Positions 1-6,224 of a stretch of 18,234 nt of DNA are shown in pieces. The stretch is from Microbacteriaceae bacterium. GTDB taxonomy: Bacteria > Actinomycetota > Actinomycetes > Actinomycetales > Microbacteriaceae. The notes under the pieces were generated by a model. It searched no databases. It was not told the origin of the DNA and worked only from the letters and a program-made list of their open reading frames with translations. The stretch lies in NCBI GenBank assembly GCA_011620705.1, contig WOYR01000131.1, positions 1 to 18,234 of the forward strand, written 5' to 3'. How positions within the stretch are numbered: the stretch's first letter is position 1; every line of letters begins with the position of its first letter. The position numbers were made by a program, and so were the translations under genes.

Positions 1-306
1 GATGCCGATGACGTGACCACGGTCGGCGCGCGTCGAGGCCGTCCCAACTACACCGCCGTCGTGCTGGGCATCCTCGCCGGCGCGATCGGGCTCGTCCTCT
101 TGGTCGTCGGCGTCATCATCCGCCAGCCCATCGTCGGCATTATCGGCTTCGTCCTCATGTTCACGGGGGCGCTCATCGCGATCACCCCGCCGCGCCGCTT
201 GACGGTCCCCCGATCCGGCTCGGCCTCGAGCGCGAAGCCGCGGGCCGGATTCACGGATTCCCTCAACGAGCGGTGGGAACGCCGCGACGACCAGCACGAA
301 GGCTGA
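1..306 (+). CDS. DUF3040 family membrane protein, 3' part (5' end outside window)
   Basis: The reading frame is open from base 1, so the gene starts upstream; a GTG at 13 is in frame but is probably internal. The visible 101 residues begin DADDVTTVGARRGRPNYTA, which resembles the middle of DUF3040 proteins. Those are small actinobacterial membrane proteins often found just upstream of mraZ. Two hydrophobic segments are visible at about residues 17-40 and 43-62 of the fragment, followed by a basic, polar cytoplasmic-type tail. The function of the family is unknown. The gene is followed within 30 bases by an intrinsic terminator, so it is probably a separate transcription unit from the dcw operon. 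The family call is fairly secure from the GRPNYTAVVLG and PIVGIIGFVLMF pattern. Confidence 0.8.
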   Translation, partial: DADDVTTVGARRGRPNYTAVVLGILAGAIGLVLLVVGVIIRQPIVGIIGFVLMFTGALIAITPPRRLTVPRSGSASSAKPRAGFTDSLNERWERRDDQHEG

Positions 307-332
307 GCAGCAGGCTCCTCGCTTCTCACCCG

Positions 333-360
333 AAAGGACCGGCCGAGCCGGTCCTTTTCT
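333..360 (+). terminator. Rho-independent terminator after the DUF3040 gene
   Basis: A perfect 11-bp stem (AAAGGACCGGC at 333-343 pairing with GCCGGTCCTTT at 347-357) closes on a CGA loop and runs into TTTTCT. It lies 27 bases after the DUF3040 stop codon, a typical position for an intrinsic terminator. It separates that gene from the mraZ leader. Confidence 0.85.
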
Positions 361-422
361 CGTTCACGCCGCCAGCGGGCGTCGCGCGGGCGCTGCCGCC
401 GGAATTCGCCCCGCAGTTCTCT

Positions 423-492
423 GTTCGGGAGGACGCCACGCCGGTGCCAGGTCTGATCCACGCCCGATCCACCGCGTGTCTTCCTCCCGAAC
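423..492 (+). repeat. 11-bp inverted repeat with 48-base interior
   Basis: GTTCGGGAGGA (423-433) is the exact reverse complement of TCCTCCCGAAC (482-492). The arms could close a long stem-loop in RNA or be two half-sites for a DNA-binding protein. Nothing recognisable lies in the interior. Confidence 0.8.
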
Positions 493-503
493 GGCATGAG
501 GGC

Positions 504-528
504 GGGCGGTCCCGGGAGGGGACCGCCC
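504..528 (+). repeat. Perfect 10-bp hairpin in the mraZ upstream region
   Basis: GGGCGGTCCC (504-513) pairs with GGGACCGCCC (519-528) around the loop GGGAG. No T-tract follows, so it is not an ordinary intrinsic terminator on the + strand. Confidence 0.8.
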
Positions 529-612
529 TCCACTTCGCTCCCCGGCCGGAATCCGAGGTTCTCGGGGGAGTGCCCCCTCTTGTGGGGGCTGGTCCGAGCC
601 GAATCCAGCCAC

Positions 613-652
613 GAAGTGGTGGATTGTGGTTGAAAGTGGAGTAAAGTGGGGA
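613..652 (+). promoter_or_regulatory. Probable MraZ operator: four GTGG boxes at 10-bp spacing
   Basis: GTGG occurs at 616, 626, 636 and 646, exactly one DNA helical turn apart. Two of the boxes read AAAGTGG and one reads GAAGTGG. Known MraZ operators are tandem direct repeats with about 10-bp period upstream of mraZ: TGGGN boxes with 5-nt spacers in E. coli, and AAAGTG-type boxes in Mycoplasma. MraZ is a ring-shaped oligomer that reads such arrays and autoregulates the dcw operon. The array ends about 40 bp before the mraZ start. A possible -10 element (TAAAGT, 642-647) overlaps the last boxes, but no good -35 is visible, so the promoter position is uncertain. Confidence 0.75.
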
Positions 653-691
653 ATGTCCTTCTGTCTGGCCGGAGAGTGAGGGGGCCCGCGC

Positions 692-1126
692 ATGCTGCTC
701 GGCACGTTCGTCCCCAAACTCGACGAGAAGGGGCGCATCATCCTCCCCGCGAAGTTCGCGGACGACTTCTCCGGCGGGGTCGTGATGGCGCGCGGCCAGG
801 AGCACGCGATCTACGTGTACAGCCAGCGCGAGTTCGAGGGCCTCGTGGAGCGGATGCAGCAGCAGGCTCCCGCCCTCGGCAAGAAGGGCCGCGACTATCT
901 GCGCCTGTTCCTCAGCGGGGCGACCCAGGAGATCCCGGACGGGCAGCGCCGGGTGACCATCCCGCCGATGCTGCGCGAGTACGCCGGTCTCGACCGCGAC
1001 CTCACCGTGATCGGCGCCGGCACGCGTGCCGAGATCTGGGACACCGCGGCATGGAGCTCCTATTACAGCAATGCCGAATCCGACTTCGCCGACGCCGACG
1101 AGGAGGTGATCTCGGGACTCTTCTAG
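692..1126 (+). CDS. mraZ: Transcriptional regulator MraZ
   Basis: This 144-residue protein has the usual MraZ length and two SpoVT-AbrB-type DNA-binding half domains. The first carries DEKGRIILPAKF at residues 11-22 and the second DGQRRVTIPPML at about 86-97. Both contain the DxxxR signature used for DNA contact. MraZ is a nucleoid-associated regulator that represses the dcw operon by binding tandem boxes upstream of its own gene; four such boxes lie just upstream here. The ATG at 692 is supported by GAGGGGG at 678-684, 7 bases upstream, and by the canonical N-terminus MLLGTF.PKLDEKGR. It is the first gene of the cluster. Confidence 0.96.
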   Translation: MLLGTFVPKLDEKGRIILPAKFADDFSGGVVMARGQEHAIYVYSQREFEGLVERMQQQAPALGKKGRDYLRLFLSGATQEIPDGQRRVTIPPMLREYAGLDRDLTVIGAGTRAEIWDTAAWSSYYSNAESDFADADEEVISGLF

Positions 1127-1227
1127 CGCCTCGTGCCCGACCCTCAGCCGCGCACCCTGACTTCACTTCCCCGGAGCCAGGTCGCAGCGGATGGGGATCA
1201 GGCCCGAGGGGCCCGACCCGCTACCTC
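1127..1227 (+). other. mraZ-rsmH spacer with a small hairpin
   Basis: This 101-base gap is one of the few in the operon. Near its end is a 5-bp hairpin, GGCCC-GAG-GGGCC (1201-1213). It covers the only purine-rich, ribosome-site-like stretch (GAGGGG, 1206-1211), which is 16 bases from the rsmH ATG. GGCCCGA also occurs twice with a 9-base period. No terminator or clear promoter is visible. Weinberg and colleagues described an actinobacterial 'mraW' RNA motif upstream of this gene family. I cannot test from memory whether this spacer matches it. Confidence 0.35.
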
Positions 1228-2178
1228 ATGGCCGAGAACACCCTGCACACCCCCGTCATGCTCGAGCGCACGCTCGAGCTGCTCGCCCCGGCACTGGAGC
1301 ACCCCGGTGCCGTGCTCGTCGATGCCACCCTCGGGCTCGGCGGACATGCCGAGGCGTTCCTCCAGCGGTTCCCGGAGCTGGAGTTCGTCGGCCTCGACCG
1401 CGATCCGCACGCCCTCGCCATGACGGAGGAACGGCTCGCGGGCTACGGAGCCCGCGTGCATCTCGTCCACACCGTGTACGACCGGGTGAGCGAGGTGCTC
1501 GGCGAGCTGGGCATCCCGGCTGTCGCCGGCGTGCTCTTCGACCTCGGTGTCTCGTCGATGCAGCTCGACCAGGTCGAGCGCGGCTTCTCATACTCGAAGG
1601 ATGCCCCGCTCGACATGCGCATGGACGACACCGCAGAGCTCACAGCAGCCCGCGTCCTCGCCGAGTACGACGAGGCGAGCCTGCGCCGGATCTTCTACGA
1701 GTACGGCGAGGAGAAGCTGGCGCCGCGTTACGCCAGCCGCATCGTGCGCGAACGCGCTGCCGCGCCGCTGTCGACCTCAGCGCAACTCGTCGAACTGCTG
1801 ATCGCCGCCACGCCGGCCGCGCTGCAGCGGGCAGGGCATCCGGCCAAGCGCGTTTTCCAGGCATTGCGCATCGAGGTCAACCAGGAGCTCTCGGCTCTGG
1901 AGCGCGCGATCCCGGCGGCCCTCGACTCTCTCGAGGTCGGCGGCAGGATCGTGGTGCTCGCCTACCAGTCGCTCGAGGACCGCATCGTCAAGCGCGAGTT
2001 CGCCGCGCGCACCAGCTCGACCGCTCCGCGCGGGCTGCCGGTCGAGTTGCCGGAGCACCGGCCCGAGTTCCGGCTCCTGGTCCGCGGTGCCGAGATGGCG
2101 AGCGAGGCGGAGAAGGCGAAGAACTCGCGGGCGACCTCTGTGCGGCTGCGCGCCGCAGAGCGGTTGCGTGCCGCATGA
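1228..2178 (+). CDS. rsmH: 16S rRNA (cytosine(1402)-N4)-methyltransferase RsmH (MraW)
   Basis: RsmH methylates N4 of C1402 in 16S rRNA, at the ribosomal P site, using S-adenosylmethionine. The 316-residue product matches the family length. Visible motifs are HTPVMLER (7-14), the SAM-binding loop DATLGLGGH (32-40), GLDRDP (55-60), FDLGVSSMQLD (104-114), DAPLDMRMD (125-133), KRVFQALRIEVNQEL (207-221), SLEDRIVKR (248-256) and the C-terminal SRATSVRLRAAER. The frame is open far upstream, but the family N-terminus begins just before HTPV, so the ATG at 1228 is chosen. The ribosome site is weak. The stop overlaps the ftsL start in an ATGA. Confidence 0.97.
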   Translation: MAENTLHTPVMLERTLELLAPALEHPGAVLVDATLGLGGHAEAFLQRFPELEFVGLDRDPHALAMTEERLAGYGARVHLVHTVYDRVSEVLGELGIPAVAGVLFDLGVSSMQLDQVERGFSYSKDAPLDMRMDDTAELTAARVLAEYDEASLRRIFYEYGEEKLAPRYASRIVRERAAAPLSTSAQLVELLIAATPAALQRAGHPAKRVFQALRIEVNQELSALERAIPAALDSLEVGGRIVVLAYQSLEDRIVKREFAARTSSTAPRGLPVELPEHRPEFRLLVRGAEMASEAEKAKNSRATSVRLRAAERLRAA

Positions 2179-2777
2179 CCGCACTCGCTGCCACAACCGC
2201 CCGACCGCTCCGGCAGCCGGTCGAGGCCCCACGCCGGCATCTCGAGGTCGCGCCGAGCCGCGCGCAGCGACGCGCCCGACCGCGCCTGCTGCCCGCTCTG
2301 GTGACGATCGGCGGCATCGGCGTCATCCTGCTCGTGCAGCTGCTGCTGAGCATCGTGCTCGCCGACGGGGCATACCAGATCTCCGGTCTGCAGTCGGCGA
2401 AGCACGACGCGGTGCTCCAGCAGCACGCCCTCTCGGAGCAGCTCGACCTGCTGGCATCGCCGCAGCACCTCGCGGCCAACGCCGAGGCGCTCGGCATGGT
2501 GGCGAGCGGCAGCGCCCTGTACCTGGATGCCAAGACCGGCGCCGTCACGGGCACCGGCACCGCGGCGGGCGGCAGCCTGCTCGGAGCGGGGGACCAGGTC
2601 GGCAATGTGCTGCTGGGCGGCACAGCCCTCGTCACCGTGAAAGCGAGCGGCACCGGCATGACGACCTCGACCACAGACTCGACCGGGGGCACCCAGGCCC
2701 CGACCGACACGGGGACGGGAGGTACCGGGCAGGCCCCCCAGACCCCCGGGCTGCTCCCGTCCCCCACCACCCACTGA
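2175..2777 (+). CDS. ftsL: FtsL-like septum formation protein
   Basis: This is a 200-residue bitopic membrane protein. It has a basic, proline- and arginine-rich cytoplasmic N-terminus (1-38), one transmembrane segment (about 39-62) and a short heptad-like coiled-coil region (about 64-95, rich in Gln and Leu). A beta-like stretch follows, then a Thr/Gly/Pro/Ser-rich tail (about 158-200). Position between rsmH and ftsI plus this topology identify FtsL by synteny, since the family has little sequence conservation. FtsL pairs with FtsB/DivIC and FtsQ and activates FtsW-FtsI at the septum. The ATG overlaps the rsmH stop by 4 bases, suggesting coupled translation. The tail is longer than the compact FtsL of model bacteria, which are about 120 residues. 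Confidence 0.85.
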   Translation: MTALAATTARPLRQPVEAPRRHLEVAPSRAQRRARPRLLPALVTIGGIGVILLVQLLLSIVLADGAYQISGLQSAKHDAVLQQHALSEQLDLLASPQHLAANAEALGMVASGSALYLDAKTGAVTGTGTAAGGSLLGAGDQVGNVLLGGTALVTVKASGTGMTTSTTDSTGGTQAPTDTGTGGTGQAPQTPGLLPSPTTH

Positions 2778-2799
2778 CCACGAGAACGAGGAGCGAGCG

Positions 2800-4572
2800 A
2801 TGACCTCCCTGCGCATGTCGCGACGGCGGCTCTCGTTGACCGTGATCGCGGTGTTCGCGATCATGGTGGTCTTCGTCATCCGGCTGGTCGACATCCAATT
2901 GGTGCAGGCCTCGGAGTTGACCAAGCTGGCCGACGCCCACCGGATGCAGACGGTCACCACCTATGGCACCCGCGGCGACATCGTGGACAGCAACGGCGTC
3001 GTGCTCGCCGACAGTGTCGACCGCTTCGACATCACCGCGTCGCCCCGCAATGTCTCGGCCGAGGGTTTCGACCGCCGCAACAAGGACGGCTCGACCACCA
3101 AGATCAGCCTCAGCGATGCGATCGGGGAGATCGCCGATCTGACCGGCGCCGACCCGCAGGCGCTGAAGACGGCGCTCACCCAGGATCCGGCATCCGATTT
3201 CGTGTACCTGGTGAAGGCCGTCAAGCTCGCCGTGTTCGACAAGGTGAAGGCGCTTCGCATCCCGTGGGTCTACAGCGAACCGCACCCGGCGCGCAGCTAC
3301 CCGGACGGCGCCGTCGCCGGCAACCTGGTCGGCTTCATCGGCACCGACGGCCCGCTTGCCGGAACCGAACTCAAGCAGGACTCGTGCCTGGCCGGGACGA
3401 ACGGCTCCTCGAGATACGAGACCAGCGCGGACGGCGTGCGGCTTCCCGGAAGCACCGTCGTGACCAAGGCGGCGACGGACGGCGGGACGATCACCCTGAC
3501 GATCGACGCCAATCTGCAGTGGTTCGCGCAGCAGGCGCTCGCCCAGCAGGCGCAGGCGACCGGCTCCGACTGGGGAACGGCCATGGTCGTCCGGGTCGGC
3601 GACGGCCACATCATGGCGGACGCCGATTATCCCTCGATCGATCCGAACGACCTCAACTCGGTTCCGAGCGATTCGACAGGAGCCCGCAGCTTCTCCAGCC
3701 CCTATGAGCCCGGATCGATCATGAAGCCGGCGACCGTCGCCGGCCTGGTCGACAAGGGCCTCGTCACCGCCACCACCCCGGTCGACGTCCCTGGCCGTTT
3801 CACGGACGGCCTGCCGAAGGGCAGCTACATCAAGGACTCGTTCCCGCATGGCGACATGCACATGACGGTCGCGGGCGTGATCATGAACTCGTCCAACATC
3901 GGCATCGCCGAGCTCACCAAGCTCGAGAGCGAGAAGGATCGGTACGCCAATCTGCGCGCCTTCGGATTCGGGTCCCCGACCACCGTCGGCTTCCTCGGCG
4001 AGGGCCATGGCGCGCTGGCGAACCCGGACGCGGTCGATTCCATCACCACCGTCACTCAGCAGTTCGGGCAGGGGATGAGCGCCACCTCGGCGCAGGTGGC
4101 CAGCATGTACCAGGCCCTCGGCAACGACGGGAAGAAGGTGCCGCTCACCCTGATCCAGAGCTGCACCGCCGCGGGCGGCACCGTGAGCTACCCGAACAGC
4201 GGCCCTACGACGCAGGTCGTGTCACCGAGCACGGCGCGCCAGGTGCGCGAGATGATGGAGATGGTGACGACCCAGGGCTACCTGCGCAACGTGATCAGCA
4301 TCCCCGGCTACCGCACCGCATCCAAGACCGGCACCGCCCAGGTGGCCGATGCCAGTGGCAGCTACGGCAACGATTACATCGTGTCGGTCGCCGGCCTGAT
4401 CCCGGCCGACAAGCCGCAGTACGCCGTCATCGTCACCCTGGCCAAGCCCGATACGATAAAGACTTCCGCCGCCGCGGCGCCTGCGTACACGACGATCATG
4501 AAGCAGGTCATCAAGACCTTCCGCATCCAGCCGTCGACGACTCCGGCACCGAGCATCCCGGTTGCCTGGTAG
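2800..4572 (+). CDS. ftsI: Septal peptidoglycan transpeptidase FtsI (PBP3, class B PBP)
   Basis: FtsI crosslinks septal peptidoglycan made by its partner FtsW. The 590-residue protein has a short basic N-terminus and one membrane anchor (about 11-32). A class B PBP dimerisation domain (about 50-220) contains TRGDIVDSNGVVLA at 57-70. The transpeptidase domain (about 235-575) has all three penicillin-binding motifs: SIMK with nucleophile Ser306, SSN at 364-366 and KTG at 509-511. No PASTA domains are present. The ATG at 2800 is preceded by GAGGAG (2788-2793) with a 6-base spacer; an ATG five codons later (2815) is less well placed. It follows ftsL by 22 bases. Confidence 0.97.
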   Translation: MTSLRMSRRRLSLTVIAVFAIMVVFVIRLVDIQLVQASELTKLADAHRMQTVTTYGTRGDIVDSNGVVLADSVDRFDITASPRNVSAEGFDRRNKDGSTTKISLSDAIGEIADLTGADPQALKTALTQDPASDFVYLVKAVKLAVFDKVKALRIPWVYSEPHPARSYPDGAVAGNLVGFIGTDGPLAGTELKQDSCLAGTNGSSRYETSADGVRLPGSTVVTKAATDGGTITLTIDANLQWFAQQALAQQAQATGSDWGTAMVVRVGDGHIMADADYPSIDPNDLNSVPSDSTGARSFSSPYEPGSIMKPATVAGLVDKGLVTATTPVDVPGRFTDGLPKGSYIKDSFPHGDMHMTVAGVIMNSSNIGIAELTKLESEKDRYANLRAFGFGSPTTVGFLGEGHGALANPDAVDSITTVTQQFGQGMSATSAQVASMYQALGNDGKKVPLTLIQSCTAAGGTVSYPNSGPTTQVVSPSTARQVREMMEMVTTQGYLRNVISIPGYRTASKTGTAQVADASGSYGNDYIVSVAGLIPADKPQYAVIVTLAKPDTIKTSAAAAPAYTTIMKQVIKTFRIQPSTTPAPSIPVAW

Positions 4573-4594
4573 TTCTGCCACCTGGTAGTCCTGC
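4565..4594 (+). repeat. Short direct repeat over the ftsI stop codon
   Basis: CCTGGTAGTTCTGC (4565-4578) is followed by CCTGGTAGTCCTGC (4581-4594), 13 of 14 bases identical with a 16-base period. The first copy contains the last Trp codon and the TAG stop of ftsI; the second lies in the ftsI-murE spacer. It looks like a small tandem duplication. Confidence 0.7.
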
Positions 4595-4646
4595 TCCCGG
4601 CCCCGAGGTGACGGGCGGCATCGGACGGACAGAAGGCGGGGCCAGC

Positions 4647-6224
4647 GTGACATCACGGATCCCCCCGGTCCTGCGTCCCGAGCACCCCGCTCCCCGTTCC
4701 CTCGCCATGCTGGCGCAGGAATTCGGTCTCGAGCACCGCGGTCCGCTCGACGGGATCGAGGTCACCGGCGTCACCCTCGGCACCGGCGATCTGCACCCCG
4801 GCGACCTCTTCGTGGGCATCCGGGGCGCCAACATCCATGGAGCGTCCTACGCGGCCCGGGCCAAGGAGGGCGGTGCCGTCGCACTCCTGACGGACGCCGC
4901 GGGTGCCGGCATCGCAGCGGATGCCGGGCTGCCCATCCTGATCGTCGACGACCCGCGCGGCGCGCTCGGCGAGCTCTCAGCCTGGGTCTACCGCACAGCG
5001 GGGTCGAGCGCGCTGCTGTTCGGCACCACCGGGACCAACGGCAAGACCTCCACCTCCTACCTGCTCGAGGCGGTCCTGCGCCAACTCGGCCTGGTCACAG
5101 GGCTCAGCTCCACAGCGGAACGGCACATCGGGGAGCTCACCGTCGTCAGCCGGCTGACGACGCCGGAGGCGAGCGAGATGCACGCCCTGCTCGCCAGGAT
5201 GCGCGAGGCAGGCGTCCGCGCGGTCGCGATCGAGGTCAGCGCCCAGGCGCTCTCGCGCCATCGCATCGACGGCCTGATCTTCGACGTCGTCGCCTTCACG
5301 AACCTCAGCCATGACCATCTGGACGACTACCTCGACATGGAGGACTACTTCCAGGCGAAGCTCGCCCTGTTCGATCCGGAGCACGGCAAGAGGGGCGTGG
5401 TGTGCCTCGACACGGCATGGGGCGCCCGCGTCGTCTCCGAGTCGCGCATCCCGGTGACCACGATCGCGACGGTCGGGCACGCGGCGCCCGCCGACCTCGA
5501 GAGCGCCGAATGGGTGGTCGAGGTGCTGGACGAGCGCCCCGTGTACACCGAGTTCCGGCTGACCGGGCCCGATGGCCGCTTCCTCATCACGCGCGAGCCG
5601 TTGATCGGCTGGCACATGGCGGCGAACGCCGCCCTGGCCATCGTCATGCTGGTGGAGGCCGGCTTCGAGCTCGAGGCGATCGGCGCTGCCCTCGAAGGGG
5701 ATGCCGAGCACGAGCCGGGCATCCGTGCCTACCTGCCCGGACGCACGGAGCGCGTATCGGGCGATCGCGGGCCGAGCGTCTACGTCGACTTCGGCCACAG
5801 TCCCGACGCCTTCGAGAACACCCTCGCGGCGGTGCGCAGATTCACCACAGGGCGCACGATCATGGTGTTCGGGGCGGACGGCGATCGGGATGCCACCAAG
5901 CGCCACGAGATGGCCCGCGTGGCGGCGCAGGGCAGCGACATCCTGGTGATCACCGACCACCATCCGCGCTTCGAGGACCCGGCGTCGATCCGCAAGACGC
6001 TGCTCGAGGGCGCGAAGCTCGCCGCGGATCAGCCGCTCGAGACCTACGAGGTCAGCCCGCCCGAGATGGCGATCCGGAAGGCGGTGTCGCTGGCCAAGGA
6101 GGGCGACTCGATCCTGTGGGCGGGCCCGGGGCACCAGGACTACCGGGACATCCGCGGGGTGCGCACGCCGTACTCCGCGCGGGACGAGGCACGGGCGGCT
6201 CTCCGCGAGGCGGGCTGGGGATGA
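4647..6224 (+). CDS. murE: UDP-MurNAc-tripeptide synthetase MurE
   Basis: MurE adds the diamino acid at position 3 of the peptidoglycan stem peptide, using ATP in the cytoplasm. The 525-residue product shows the Mur-ligase P-loop GTTGTNGKTS (126-135), SRLTTPEA (168-175), the YFQAKLALF segment with the carbamylated lysine (Lys238), and a C-terminal ligase domain. The DNPR motif that contacts meso-DAP in DAP-type enzymes reads HHPR here (438-441, within TDHHPRFEDP). The GKGHE loop reads GPGHQ (493-497). Both argue for a substrate other than meso-DAP. The GTG at 4647 is chosen because AGAAGG (4631-4636) lies 10 bases upstream; an in-frame GTG at 4608 would add 13 residues with no ribosome site. 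The stop overlaps the murF start (ATGA). Confidence 0.95.
   Translation: MTSRIPPVLRPEHPAPRSLAMLAQEFGLEHRGPLDGIEVTGVTLGTGDLHPGDLFVGIRGANIHGASYAARAKEGGAVALLTDAAGAGIAADAGLPILIVDDPRGALGELSAWVYRTAGSSALLFGTTGTNGKTSTSYLLEAVLRQLGLVTGLSSTAERHIGELTVVSRLTTPEASEMHALLARMREAGVRAVAIEVSAQALSRHRIDGLIFDVVAFTNLSHDHLDDYLDMEDYFQAKLALFDPEHGKRGVVCLDTAWGARVVSESRIPVTTIATVGHAAPADLESAEWVVEVLDERPVYTEFRLTGPDGRFLITREPLIGWHMAANAALAIVMLVEAGFELEAIGAALEGDAEHEPGIRAYLPGRTERVSGDRGPSVYVDFGHSPDAFENTLAAVRRFTTGRTIMVFGADGDRDATKRHEMARVAAQGSDILVITDHHPRFEDPASIRKTLLEGAKLAADQPLETYEVSPPEMAIRKAVSLAKEGDSILWAGPGHQDYRDIRGVRTPYSARDEARAALREAGWG

Larger units (their letters stand above)
361..612 (+). other. Structured non-coding region upstream of the mraZ operator
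   Basis: No convincing gene is present here; the open frames crossing it lack ribosome sites and recognisable protein sequence. It holds three structures. The first is a perfect 11-bp inverted repeat (423-433 with 482-492) enclosing 48 bases. The second is a perfect 10-bp hairpin (504-513 with 519-528, loop GGGAG). The third is a C-tract (573-577) that can pair either with the G-run at 564-568 or with the one at 584-588. None of these is followed by a clear T-tract. If transcribed, the region would be a folded leader; if the mraZ promoter lies downstream, the repeats act only as DNA. I cannot decide between these from sequence. Confidence 0.5.

Noticed and set aside
423..492. Considered an intrinsic terminator
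   Set aside because: The arms enclose 48 bases and no T-tract follows, unlike the clear terminator at 333-360.
273..644. 123-codon + strand frame in the mraZ upstream gap
   Set aside because: It runs through the terminator and hairpins, has no ribosome site and no recognisable protein sequence.
646..1227. 194-residue N-terminal extension of the rsmH frame across mraZ
   Set aside because: It translates mraZ in the wrong frame, is Arg-rich and non-conserved; RsmH begins at 1228.
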